Assembly: GCF_049059935.1 (NCBI RefSeq)
Contig: NZ_JBMGQR010000015.1
Location: 1 to 64,000, forward strand
Direction: 5' to 3'
Length of the DNA stretch: 64,000 bases
Source of the DNA: JAURVT01 sp049059935
GTDB taxonomy: Bacteria; Actinomycetota; Actinomycetes; Propionibacteriales; Nocardioidaceae
Under the pieces are notes generated by a model that was not told where the DNA came from, made no database searches, and saw nothing but the letters and a program-made list of their open reading frames with translations. Shown piece after piece: positions 7,013 through 14,700 of this stretch. How positions within the stretch are numbered: the first letter of the stretch is position 1; the number at the start of each line of letters is the position of its first letter. Position numbers and translations under genes: made by a program.

Positions 7013-7786
7013 TTACTTTCTCACCACGACCCCGGGCACGCCGCCACTCAGCTTGTTGACCGCGGCATGGGCTGCGGAACCCATCTGTCCCCACGTCGAA
7101 CTGGGGACCACGCGCGCTGCTCCTGGCCCCGGCGGCATGTACGAGCGCCATGCAGCGTAGGCCACAAGATCGGCGACCTGAATCAGGTACGAATGCTGCG
7201 ATGACCTCGGAACGGGGTCCTCAATCAAGTGAGTCATCTTCATTTGGAAGCCGCCGCTGCCGTACTTCTTCCCCGCAGTGAGGAACCGTCGCGCCTTCCG
7301 CACGTGCCTGCGGACACGGTCGTTGTCACCCTCGTCATGAATGATCATGATCTGCTGATTCTCGAAGTTGCTCGTTCGCTCCAGGCGCTGCAGCAGCATG
7401 TTCCACGACTCGTCAAAACACTGAACCCCCTGAAATCCAGTCGCGGCCTTGTCCGTCACCACGGCAAACGCACGGGTCTCTGAAATTGGCAACTGCCGAA
7501 GGTGCGCCCGGTAGATCAACCGCCTTTGATCTGGCGACAGGTTGTGGCGACGAAGGGGGCCAGACCCACGGATCAAGTAGTTTGCCTTGAGCTCGTCCTG
7601 CATCAGGACGCCGAAATGGTCGCGAACCCTCCTGCGCAGGTTGACCATGTCCTCAAATGCTTGCGACCACTTGTCGAGGTCCACCAGTACGCAACCGAGG
7701 GCATAGCAGGCCGACGACCCACCGCGAGCGGGATCTCCGATGTCGCCGGATTCATCGACGTAGGCAAGAAGCATGCGGCTGATCAT
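7013..7786 (-). CDS. DUF3800 domain protein
   Basis: A 257-aa protein with the hallmark N-terminal YVDESGD (residues 9-15), a middle IMIIHDEGDND block and the late LIQVADLVAYAAW helix. DUF3800 proteins have an RNase-H-like fold with conserved acidic residues and are common in phages, islands and near defence genes; their biochemical role is not settled. It is alone on the minus strand and its base composition looks less GC-rich than the chromosome, which suggests separate acquisition. ATG 7786 or the second ATG four codons later could be the start. Confidence 0.75.
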   Translation of the reverse strand: MISRMLLAYVDESGDIGDPARGGSSACYALGCVLVDLDKWSQAFEDMVNLRRRVRDHFGVLMQDELKANYLIRGSGPLRRHNLSPDQRRLIYRAHLRQLPISETRAFAVVTDKAATGFQGVQCFDESWNMLLQRLERTSNFENQQIMIIHDEGDNDRVRRHVRKARRFLTAGKKYGSGGFQMKMTHLIEDPVPRSSQHSYLIQVADLVAYAAWRSYMPPGPGAARVVPSSTWGQMGSAAHAAVNKLSGGVPGVVVRK

Positions 7787-7893
7787 GGCCCGCCGATGGT
7801 TTCGCCGTCAGCAGAACCGGAAGAACGGAACCGTCTAGGACGATTCGACTCGTGACTGGCATCAAAATTGGTAGGCGGCACTAGTGTGCCTGA

Positions 7894-8034
7894 ATGCCTA
7901 CACGTCAAGAGTTGCAGCAGTGGTTCGATCAGCATGTCCGTGCAGCACCTCCGGGTGTCTGCAGGCCTCAGATCCGCGACACCTATGCTACCTGTCCTTC
8001 TTGCGGTGACCGCTTTCCTCCCAAGGAGAGCTAG
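7894..8034 (+). CDS. Tiny CxxC protein
   Basis: A 46-aa frame with one CPSC pair near the C-terminus and an upstream Cys. It may be a half zinc ribbon or a redox peptide. There is no strong ribosome site and no recognised family, so the coding call is tentative. Confidence 0.35.
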   Translation: MPTRQELQQWFDQHVRAAPPGVCRPQIRDTYATCPSCGDRFPPKES

Positions 8035-8131
8035 GCCGTTACTGCCCGGCTAGCGGGTTGCGCGACGATCGCAGATCCGACATCGTGCCGGAACGGTCCG
8101 GGATCACCCACCCGCCGTTCGGAGCGCCACC

Positions 8132-8374
8132 ATGGTCATCGCCGTAGTCGTCGGCCTCGTCATCGTCCTCGCCATCCTGGGCTTCCTGCTACCCAAGCTC
8201 TCGAAGCACCCTGAGCGAGCCACCCAGAAGACCGCCAACGCCGGCGGGGACGTCGCGGGCAAGATGCCAGGCTTCCTCGGCCGCTGGGGACGCAAGCCCT
8301 TCAGCTCAACCTCGAAGTGGGCCGGCAAAGGCGCCTCGGCCGGGCGCAAGGGCCGCGGCAAGACCGGCGTCTGA
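8132..8374 (+). CDS. DUF6411-like small membrane protein
   Basis: An 80-aa protein with one N-terminal membrane helix (residues 2-20) and a basic, Gly/Ser/Lys-rich cytoplasmic tail that ends KGRGKTGV. It resembles the actinobacterial DUF6411 family, whose role is unknown. It is followed 6 bp later by another small membrane protein gene. Confidence 0.6.
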   Translation: MVIAVVVGLVIVLAILGFLLPKLSKHPERATQKTANAGGDVAGKMPGFLGRWGRKPFSSTSKWAGKGASAGRKGRGKTGV

Positions 8375-8380
8375 GTCGCC

Positions 8381-8539
8381 ATGTTCGAGCTCCTGGCACT
8401 GTTCGCCTTCACCATCAGCGGCCTCGCGGGCCTGTTACTTATCGCCTGGTGGTGGGCTGACGGTCGAGACGACGGTGATGGTGGAGGGCCGGTGCCCTCC
8501 CAAGATGCACCGACCAGCGGTGTGCGATCGCGGCGCTAG
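8381..8539 (+). CDS. Small single-pass membrane protein
   Basis: A 52-aa product with one membrane helix (about residues 3-25, ending AWWWAD) and an acidic, Gly-rich tail. It directly follows the DUF6411-like gene. No family is recognised; holin-like behaviour cannot be excluded but is not supported. Confidence 0.45.
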   Translation: MFELLALFAFTISGLAGLLLIAWWWADGRDDGDGGGPVPSQDAPTSGVRSRR

Positions 8540-8634
8540 TCAGAACCCTGCGCAAGTTCTACGCAACTCACTCAAAGCGTCGAAAGCGTGTCGTAACCTG
8601 CTGCTTCGCGCGGCCCCGAGACCCGCGCGACTAT

Positions 8635-8904
8635 CGAGTCCCCGTCCCCTTCCCCCAGGGCGCGGGGGCTCGATGCTGTTCAGGGCTTGTCAGCCCAACA
8701 TCGGTGGACATATCGTGCATTCGTGAGGTGTGCGCGCCCGCAGCAACCGCACCTCACACCAACTTCCCAGCCGTGAGCTGGGGAAATCTGTTGTCGCGGC
8801 TCGAATCGGGGGATTCGGAGTGCATGCCTGGTCTGTCGATGGATAGGGCGAAGCCAGTCGCGACACACCGGCACCCCGCTGGCTCGGTAGGAGCTGGCGG
8901 GGTG
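8635..8904. ncRNA. Hairpin cluster, possible structured RNA
   Basis: No convincing gene lies in 8540-8973. The stretch holds four hairpins. The first (8635-8672) has CGAG/CTCG and CCCCG/CGGGG arms. The second (8723-8757) pairs GTGAGGTGTG with CGCACCTCAC. The third (8764-8785) pairs TTCCCAGC with GCTGGGGAA. The fourth (8872-8904) pairs CACCCCGC with GCGGGGTG and is followed by TTCTT like a terminator. They could be a non-coding RNA ending in a terminator, or a set of protein sites. Confidence 0.35.
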
Positions 8905-8973
8905 TTCTTGGTAAGACTTTGGCTTGCGTAGAACTCGTAGACGAGCTGCCATCTGAGGGCATACGTTTCGGCG

Positions 8974-9105
8974 ATGAGCACCTACGACCAAGACGGCCCC
9001 ATCCGTGCGAAGGATGTCCTGTGGCTCGTCGGGTTCGCCATCGCATACACGACCGCGGCGCTCCTCTTGCTTATGGCGGCTGATGCGCTAGGACTTGGCG
9101 GCTAG
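8974..9105 (+). CDS. Tiny membrane protein
   Basis: A 43-aa frame with a charged N-terminus and one membrane helix (about residues 15-38). It begins 70 bp after the terminator-like hairpin and is followed 8 bp later by another small membrane protein gene. Function unknown. Confidence 0.4.
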   Translation: MSTYDQDGPIRAKDVLWLVGFAIAYTTAALLLLMAADALGLGG

Positions 9106-9113
9106 CTGTACCG

Positions 9114-9371
9114 ATGATGTCCCGGATCAAACGCCTTCCCACTGAGGTGAGCTGGCTGTTGCTCCTCTCATCTGTCTGCGGCATCGGCACCTGGACCCTC
9201 AGTGACGCGCCGCTGGCGGTGAGGGTCGCCCTCATAGCCTTCTGCGTGTTCGTGGCAGCCGTCTGCGTGCGAAGCCTGCTGGCGACTCGTGGTAGCTCGA
9301 CGAGCCCACAGGCGGCGGGCGACGTTGCGCAGGATGCCACCCGCCAGCCCAACCCCCATGGCGAGCAGTAG
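9114..9371 (+). CDS. Small two-helix membrane protein
   Basis: An 85-aa frame with two hydrophobic helices (about residues 12-30 and 34-54) and a polar tail. The first ATG is directly followed by a second one. Its last two thirds overlap, on the opposite strand, the tail of the gene at 9168-9512, so at most one of the two C-termini may be fully real. Confidence 0.45.
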   Translation: MMSRIKRLPTEVSWLLLLSSVCGIGTWTLSDAPLAVRVALIAFCVFVAAVCVRSLLATRGSSTSPQAAGDVAQDATRQPNPHGEQ

Positions 9372-9512
9372 GTCCGCCCAGTACGGCCAGCCCAGCGCTT
9401 CAACCATAGGCAGAATCACGATCACTGCCACCGAGACCATCGCGCCGATACCAAGCACTTTGCCCAAGGGAAACGGCACGAAGTCGTCGGGCTCGCGAGT
9501 CGGGTAGGGCAC
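9168..9512 (-). CDS. Small two-helix membrane protein
   Basis: A 114-aa frame starting at GTG 9512. Two helices lie near residues 17-37 and 43-62, then a basic RRLWARR stop-transfer segment and a polar low-complexity tail. The start overlaps the stop of the gene before it as TAGTG, so it is coupled to the leftward cassette. The tail overlaps the + strand gene at 9114-9371 by 204 bp. Confidence 0.45.
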   Translation of the reverse strand: MPYPTREPDDFVPFPLGKVLGIGAMVSVAVIVILPMVEALGWPYWADLLLAMGVGLAGGILRNVARRLWARRATTSRQQASHADGCHEHAEGYEGDPHRQRRVTEGPGADAADR

Positions 9513-9736
9513 TAGTTCAACCTCTGCGACCGCTGTCGCCTGTCCCGCCAGATCAACACGGCGGCTGCTGTCGCAGCCCCCAGGGCCGACACCACCACGG
9601 CGCCCAACAGCGACCAGTACCAACGCCATCCGAGGTCGTCGGAGAGGTATGAGTGTGCGATAGATGCCGGCAGGCCTGCGGCAAACGAGATCCATACGAA
9701 GTACCAGGGCGATTCCACGCCAGATCCCCCCGCCAT
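9512..9736 (-). CDS. Small two-helix membrane protein
   Basis: A 74-aa protein with helices near residues 11-29 and 41-62 and a basic C-terminus (RDRRQRSQRLN). It lies 9 bp after the 122-aa gene and is coupled to the next gene through TAGTG, so it belongs to the methyltransferase cassette. No recognised family. Confidence 0.5.
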   Translation of the reverse strand: MAGGSGVESPWYFVWISFAAGLPASIAHSYLSDDLGWRWYWSLLGAVVVSALGAATAAAVLIWRDRRQRSQRLN

Positions 9737-9745
9737 TCGGCCACC

Positions 9746-10114
9746 TTAGTTGCGCTCAGCCGGCCGGTCCTGGAAACCGCGGCTGTTGTGGCCGCCACGT
9801 CGACCGCGCTCCCACCCCAGCGCGATCCCCTCGGCCATCCCGGGCAAATTCAACGCCTCGAACGCGTCGGCCAACTCATGGTGCCGCGGCAGACGTGACG
9901 AAGCGCGCCAGGAGCCGATTAGCAGGCCCATCACGGCGGCCAGGATGTCCGTCCGCTTCCCCGCCGTCTCCTCAAGCTCTGAGATGACCTTGGCCGGCGG
10001 GCGGGTGTCGTAGACCGCGCGGCTGGCATAGGCGTGGAGGGTCACGCGAAGGGCGGTGTCGGGGTCGAGGCGGCGGAAGGGCACGGCTCTTGTAGTACCG
10101 GTCGCCACTGTCAA
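9746..10114 (-). CDS. Hypothetical protein coupled to the methyltransferase
   Basis: A 122-aa soluble protein, mostly helical in appearance, with a Gly/Arg-rich tail (GWERGRRGGHNSRG). The TTG at 10114 overlaps the methyltransferase stop as TTGA; a GTG two codons later is an alternative start. No family recognised. Tight coupling suggests that it acts with the methyltransferase-nuclease protein, for example as a specificity or control partner. This is inference. Confidence 0.5.
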   Translation of the reverse strand: MTVATGTTRAVPFRRLDPDTALRVTLHAYASRAVYDTRPPAKVISELEETAGKRTDILAAVMGLLIGSWRASSRLPRHHELADAFEALNLPGMAEGIALGWERGRRGGHNSRGFQDRPAERN

Positions 10115-11652
10115 ACAGCAGCGGCTTTGACGTCGCTGTGCATCAGTTCCTCGGCCGAGGGTCGGGCCTCAGGCGGTCGGGATGGCGGCAGAGGCAGAGA
10201 GGTCACGGAGGCCAACTCAGGGATGCGTTCCTCGATAGAGGGTCTCAGCAACTCGTTGACCGTCACCAGTTCAATCTCAAGCTTGTCGTGCCAGCGTGCC
10301 CGCGCGACCTCCTCTCGAGCGCCTCGCGTGAAACTGAAGGCGACGATGTAGCCCTTGTCATGCCCGCCGCGACGCATCGCCGTTTCGAAGTTGTCGACCA
10401 CGTTCCTGCCAACGCGATCGGACCTCTTCACCTGGATCGGGTTGCCAACCATGAAGCTGTACCCATCGATGCCCATGTCGCCGGATTTTCGCGGCGAGTG
10501 TGTGCCGACGAACTTCTGAACCACCCAATTCTGGAACTCGAATGGAGCTAGGTGCCGCAGGTCATCCTCCGTGTCTGGCGCTCCGATCACCTTGACCGGC
10601 ACTGGTGTGACTTTCCGCATCCGAGCCAACATGATGTTGACCGCCGTTGGGCTGATGTCGATGCCGATCCACCGACGCTTCAGAGTGGCTGCTGCGGCTA
10701 CTGCTGTGCCGCACCCGCAGAATGGGTCCAGGACTACCGAGCCTTCGTCGCAACTCGACTCGATGATTCGCTCTAGTAGGGCCTGTGGTTTCTGGGTCGG
10801 ATAGCCCAAGCGCTCCGCCGCCCGCGCATTGATCGGCCGAATGTCCACGACGATGTCTTGTAGCGGCAGCCCCGGGGAGATGTGCAGGTACTGCTTGAAC
10901 CGAGGCTGGCCGCCGCCTCGACGTGCAGGCCAGTGGATGAGGCCGACGCGGTCGACCTCGTCAAGGCGGTCCTGCATCGACAGGTGAGCCAAACTGTTGC
11001 CAGTCAGCTTGGTGTAGTAGTCGTACATGAGCGACGGCGGTTGCCAGTGCCTTCCCTTGCTGTCGGGGTCAATACCGCGCCAGGGTCGCCCCGAGTCCCC
11101 GCCGTTTCGACCTGGGCCCGTCAGCGAGACGTCTTGGTAAACCCCCCTCTCGTCGCTGAACTTGAACTTCTCGGTCACATACGTGGGGTCGTACTGTTGA
11201 AACGTCCTGTTCCACGTGAATTTGTCAGTCTTCGAGTAGAACAGCAGCGTGTCGTGTTGAGGACCCCAGCGCTTCGCTGAGTTGTGCGAACCTGTTCGCT
11301 TCCAGATGACCTCACTCCGGAACTGAGTCTGGCCGAAGATTTCGTCGAGCATGACCTTGAGGTAGTGGCTCGCGTGCGGGTCGCAGTGTAGATATAGCGA
11401 TCCCGTGGGCTTGAGCACCCGGTGCATCTGCCTGACTCGGGCGCGCATCCACTCGACGTAGTGGTTGATGCCGCCGTCCCACCGGTCCTCGAACGATCGC
11501 ACCTCCGATTCGTCCCCCCAAACCACCTCGTAGGTGCGGTTTGAAAAGAACGGCGGGTCGAGATAGACCAAATCGACCGAGTCGGAGGGCATGGCACTGA
11601 GGGCGGTGAGGTTGTCCTCGCGGTACAACACGCCCGTATCGATGGCGACCAT
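10111..11652 (-). CDS. DNA methyltransferase fused to an Mrr-like nuclease
   Basis: A 513-aa protein with two parts. Residues 1-345 form an N4-cytosine/N6-adenine methyltransferase: catalytic motif IV DPPF at 32-35 comes before the SAM motif DPFCGCGT at 309-316, the beta-class order, with a target-recognition region between. Residues about 370-480 look like an Mrr-type PD-(D/E)xK endonuclease: FQNWVVQKF, then GIDG with Asp396, then IQVK with Gln407 and Lys409. One chain could thus modify and cut DNA, or the nuclease part could check modified sites. The base composition looks less GC-rich than the chromosome. It heads a four-gene leftward cassette. Likely role is restriction-modification or anti-phage defence. 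Confidence 0.82.
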   Translation of the reverse strand: MVAIDTGVLYREDNLTALSAMPSDSVDLVYLDPPFFSNRTYEVVWGDESEVRSFEDRWDGGINHYVEWMRARVRQMHRVLKPTGSLYLHCDPHASHYLKVMLDEIFGQTQFRSEVIWKRTGSHNSAKRWGPQHDTLLFYSKTDKFTWNRTFQQYDPTYVTEKFKFSDERGVYQDVSLTGPGRNGGDSGRPWRGIDPDSKGRHWQPPSLMYDYYTKLTGNSLAHLSMQDRLDEVDRVGLIHWPARRGGGQPRFKQYLHISPGLPLQDIVVDIRPINARAAERLGYPTQKPQALLERIIESSCDEGSVVLDPFCGCGTAVAAAATLKRRWIGIDISPTAVNIMLARMRKVTPVPVKVIGAPDTEDDLRHLAPFEFQNWVVQKFVGTHSPRKSGDMGIDGYSFMVGNPIQVKRSDRVGRNVVDNFETAMRRGGHDKGYIVAFSFTRGAREEVARARWHDKLEIELVTVNELLRPSIEERIPELASVTSLPLPPSRPPEARPSAEELMHSDVKAAAV

Positions 11653-11789
11653 GACGACCCTTTGCTCGAGAAGAGTTAGGGAAGTGAACCAGCGTTACGA
11701 GTGGTGCGGAAGTGAAACGCGATAACTACACGATTGTACTTTCTGCTAAGCGACCATCGCGGAATCGTCACGCTTAGTCGGCATGCCCG

Positions 11790-14700
11790 TCACGGCATTG
11801 CTCCTGCCAGCATGCTGTTCAGCGTGAACTTGACCCGGCGGTCGACCTCGGCCGCGAAACGGTCGTCGGTCATGTGCTCGATCTCGACCTTCAGCGTGTT
11901 GCTGACTCCTGCCGGCTGGTAGCCGCCGGCCTGCTGCCACCTGGGGTCGTTCGTCATCTGCCCATAGGCACGACCGGCTTGGCTGAGCAGAGCAGTGTTT
12001 CGATTCAGCTCGTTCAGTGCGGGGGCATTTTGGAGGTACTGCTGCCCGATGCGGATCGCGGTCTTCGTCGGCCCGGCCTCGTTCAGCTGGTTCAGCAGCC
12101 ACGGGGATGCACCACGTGCCTTGAGGGCAGCCATGACTGAGGTGAATTGACCCAGGTTCATCAGCGTCTGGCGGAGGTTCCGGTTCACCGCGGACGCCGA
12201 ACCGAGGTCACCAATGCCGGCCTGGTCGGTCACCGCACTCGCAGACGCCGCGACCGCCTCAGACCGGCCTTGCGCCGCCTCGACCGCAGCCTCAGCGGCA
12301 GCCACGCGGGCCTCCTCGGCGGCAATAGACCCGTAGCGGGCGCGGTTCTTCTGCGCCACCGCCAGAGCCGCACGCGCCTTGTCCAGCGCCGCACGGCTGG
12401 CGTTCATCCGCGCCAGCTCCTTCTGCGCCTCGCCGAGCTCAGCCCGCGCGATCTGACGGTCCAGGCCCTTGAGCCGCTCGCCCTTCTTCTTGCTGGCCAG
12501 CGACTTCTGCAGGTCCCGGACCGACTTCTGCTGATTCAGGATGTCCAGCCGCGACGCACGGTTCGAGGTTGCGTCCGACACCGCCGACTGGGCGTTCTCG
12601 AGCGTGGTCACCGACGCGTCGAACTGCGACTTGCGACGGTTCGCGGCCGACAGTGCGGCAGCCGGCGACAGGGCAGCGGTCGTGTTGCGCGCCACCGCCG
12701 CGGTGTTGGCCTGTAGTGCAAAAGTCAGCGACCCAATGCTGCCCGCGCTGGACGAGCGCGGCATCGTCAGGTTCTCCGACTTGGTGACCGCACCGCCGGC
12801 AGCGAAGTGCTGGGTCTGCCGCGGGTCGAGCATGTACTCGCGACGGCCCGACGTGTTGACGACGAACGTGTCGTTGTTGACGAAGCCGCCTGAGTCGCGC
12901 TTGCCCGCGTAGGACATGCGGCGGTTGAACAGGCTGTCGTCCGGGCCTCGTGCACCCTTGCCGACCGCGGGACCGTGGCCGCCGTAAGACTCAACGTTCA
13001 TGTTGCCGATGCGGGCTGCGGTGTGACCGGGGCTTCCGGTGAACCAGCCGACGTCGAACGCGCCGCCGCCACCGGAACGGAACCCAGCCCACGGCATCGA
13101 GCCCGTGGCGCCACGACGGCTGTACGGGTTCTGCCCCAGGGCCGCGTTCAGGACCGCGGACACGAAGCCCGAGCAGTCGTACCCGCCGGGGCCAACACCG
13201 CCCCATACGTAGGGCTTGCCGACCTGCGACTGAGCGAACGCCTGACCGCGCTGAATTTGCAGCGGCGACAGGCCACCGATGCCCGACCCCAACAGAGCGA
13301 ACAGCTGCGAGGCGACCCGCGACAGCTCGGCAGAGATGTCCTGCGCCATACCGTTGAAGTCAGCAGTCACCGAAGACACCGCAGCACCTAGGCCGGCTGT
13401 GTCCACGTTGATCGTGCCCACGGCGCCGCCCTCGGCGAAGTGCGGGATCGACTTGCCCTTGCCTGGGAAGCCGAGGTCGCCGCCCTTCTTGAACTCGCCG
13501 GACTGGATCGCCTGACGCAGCCGGTACACCTCGGCCTGGCCGCCCAGGCTCTTGACGTCAGCCGTGGTCAGGACGTGCTCGCCAGGCATCAGCATTGCCG
13601 GGACCGAGTCACGGTTGGCCTCGCCCGCCCACAGCGGCACCTCGCCACCAGTGGCGAACGTCGGCACGTCCTTGCCGCGGGTGCGGTTCGCCTCGGCGCG
13701 GAGCTTCTGCGCCTTCGCCGACAGGGTGATGTCGACGTTGAACGGACCGATGTCGTTCAGCTTGCGGCGCGTCTCGGCCGTGAAGTCGTTGACCGTCTTC
13801 GACGCCTGCTCGGTCTTCGTGACGACCGTTGTGGTCCGCTTCTTCGGGATCTCGAGCAGCTTGTCGGCGAGAGCTCTGGCCTGCTTGCGCGAGCCGGTCA
13901 TAGCCTCGGCAAGGTCAATGAAGTTACGCCGAGCACGCTTGTAAGCGCCGGGCTTGTCCTGCGCCTCGTCCGACGCGTCATTCCACGCCGACGCCAGCGA
14001 GGCAATCGACTCGCGCGCCTTGATGGCAGAGTCGCCGCCGTTCTTGATGCCGTTCCGGTTCTCCTTCGCGGCGGCAGCGGCATCGCGGTATGCCTGCTTC
14101 AGCCGGGTCTGCGACTCATACGTCGACAGGTTCCCCGACTTCAGGTCATCCTGAGCCTTCTTCAGATCGGCGACAGCGGCAGCCTGCTGATCCACCGCGG
14201 TCGTCGTGCCTCCGACGGCGCCCTTGACCGACTTCTGCGAGCCCGTGACGGCGTCGGTGACAGTCTTGTTCTCCTGCCACTCCTTCTGATTGGCGCGGAT
14301 GTTGCCCCGGGTCTTACCCAGCGCACTCGCCAGGTTCTCCGCAGCCTGCTGCTCCTTCGTGAGCTGGACCTCCGAGCCCTCACCGGAGTAGCCCTGCGCG
14401 GTCTGGTCGACGCTCGCGATCGCGGCCGACACGGCGTTCATCGCGTCCTTGTTGCCCATCGCGGCCTGCGTCAGAGTGTCGAGGTTGATGCCCAGTGCCA
14501 CGGCGTTCTTGAGGGCGCCGGTCTTGCGCAGGTCGTCGGCCACGAACGCACCGGAGTTCTCGGTCAGCGCGCCGGTCTGACGGTCCAGGGTCGCGGTCAG
14601 CCCCTCGACCCCGACCGCGGCATCGGTGTTGCTCTTGGCGAACGAGGTCAGCAGCCCGATGCCGCCACCGACTGCGGCACCCCAAGGTCCGGCGACAGAG

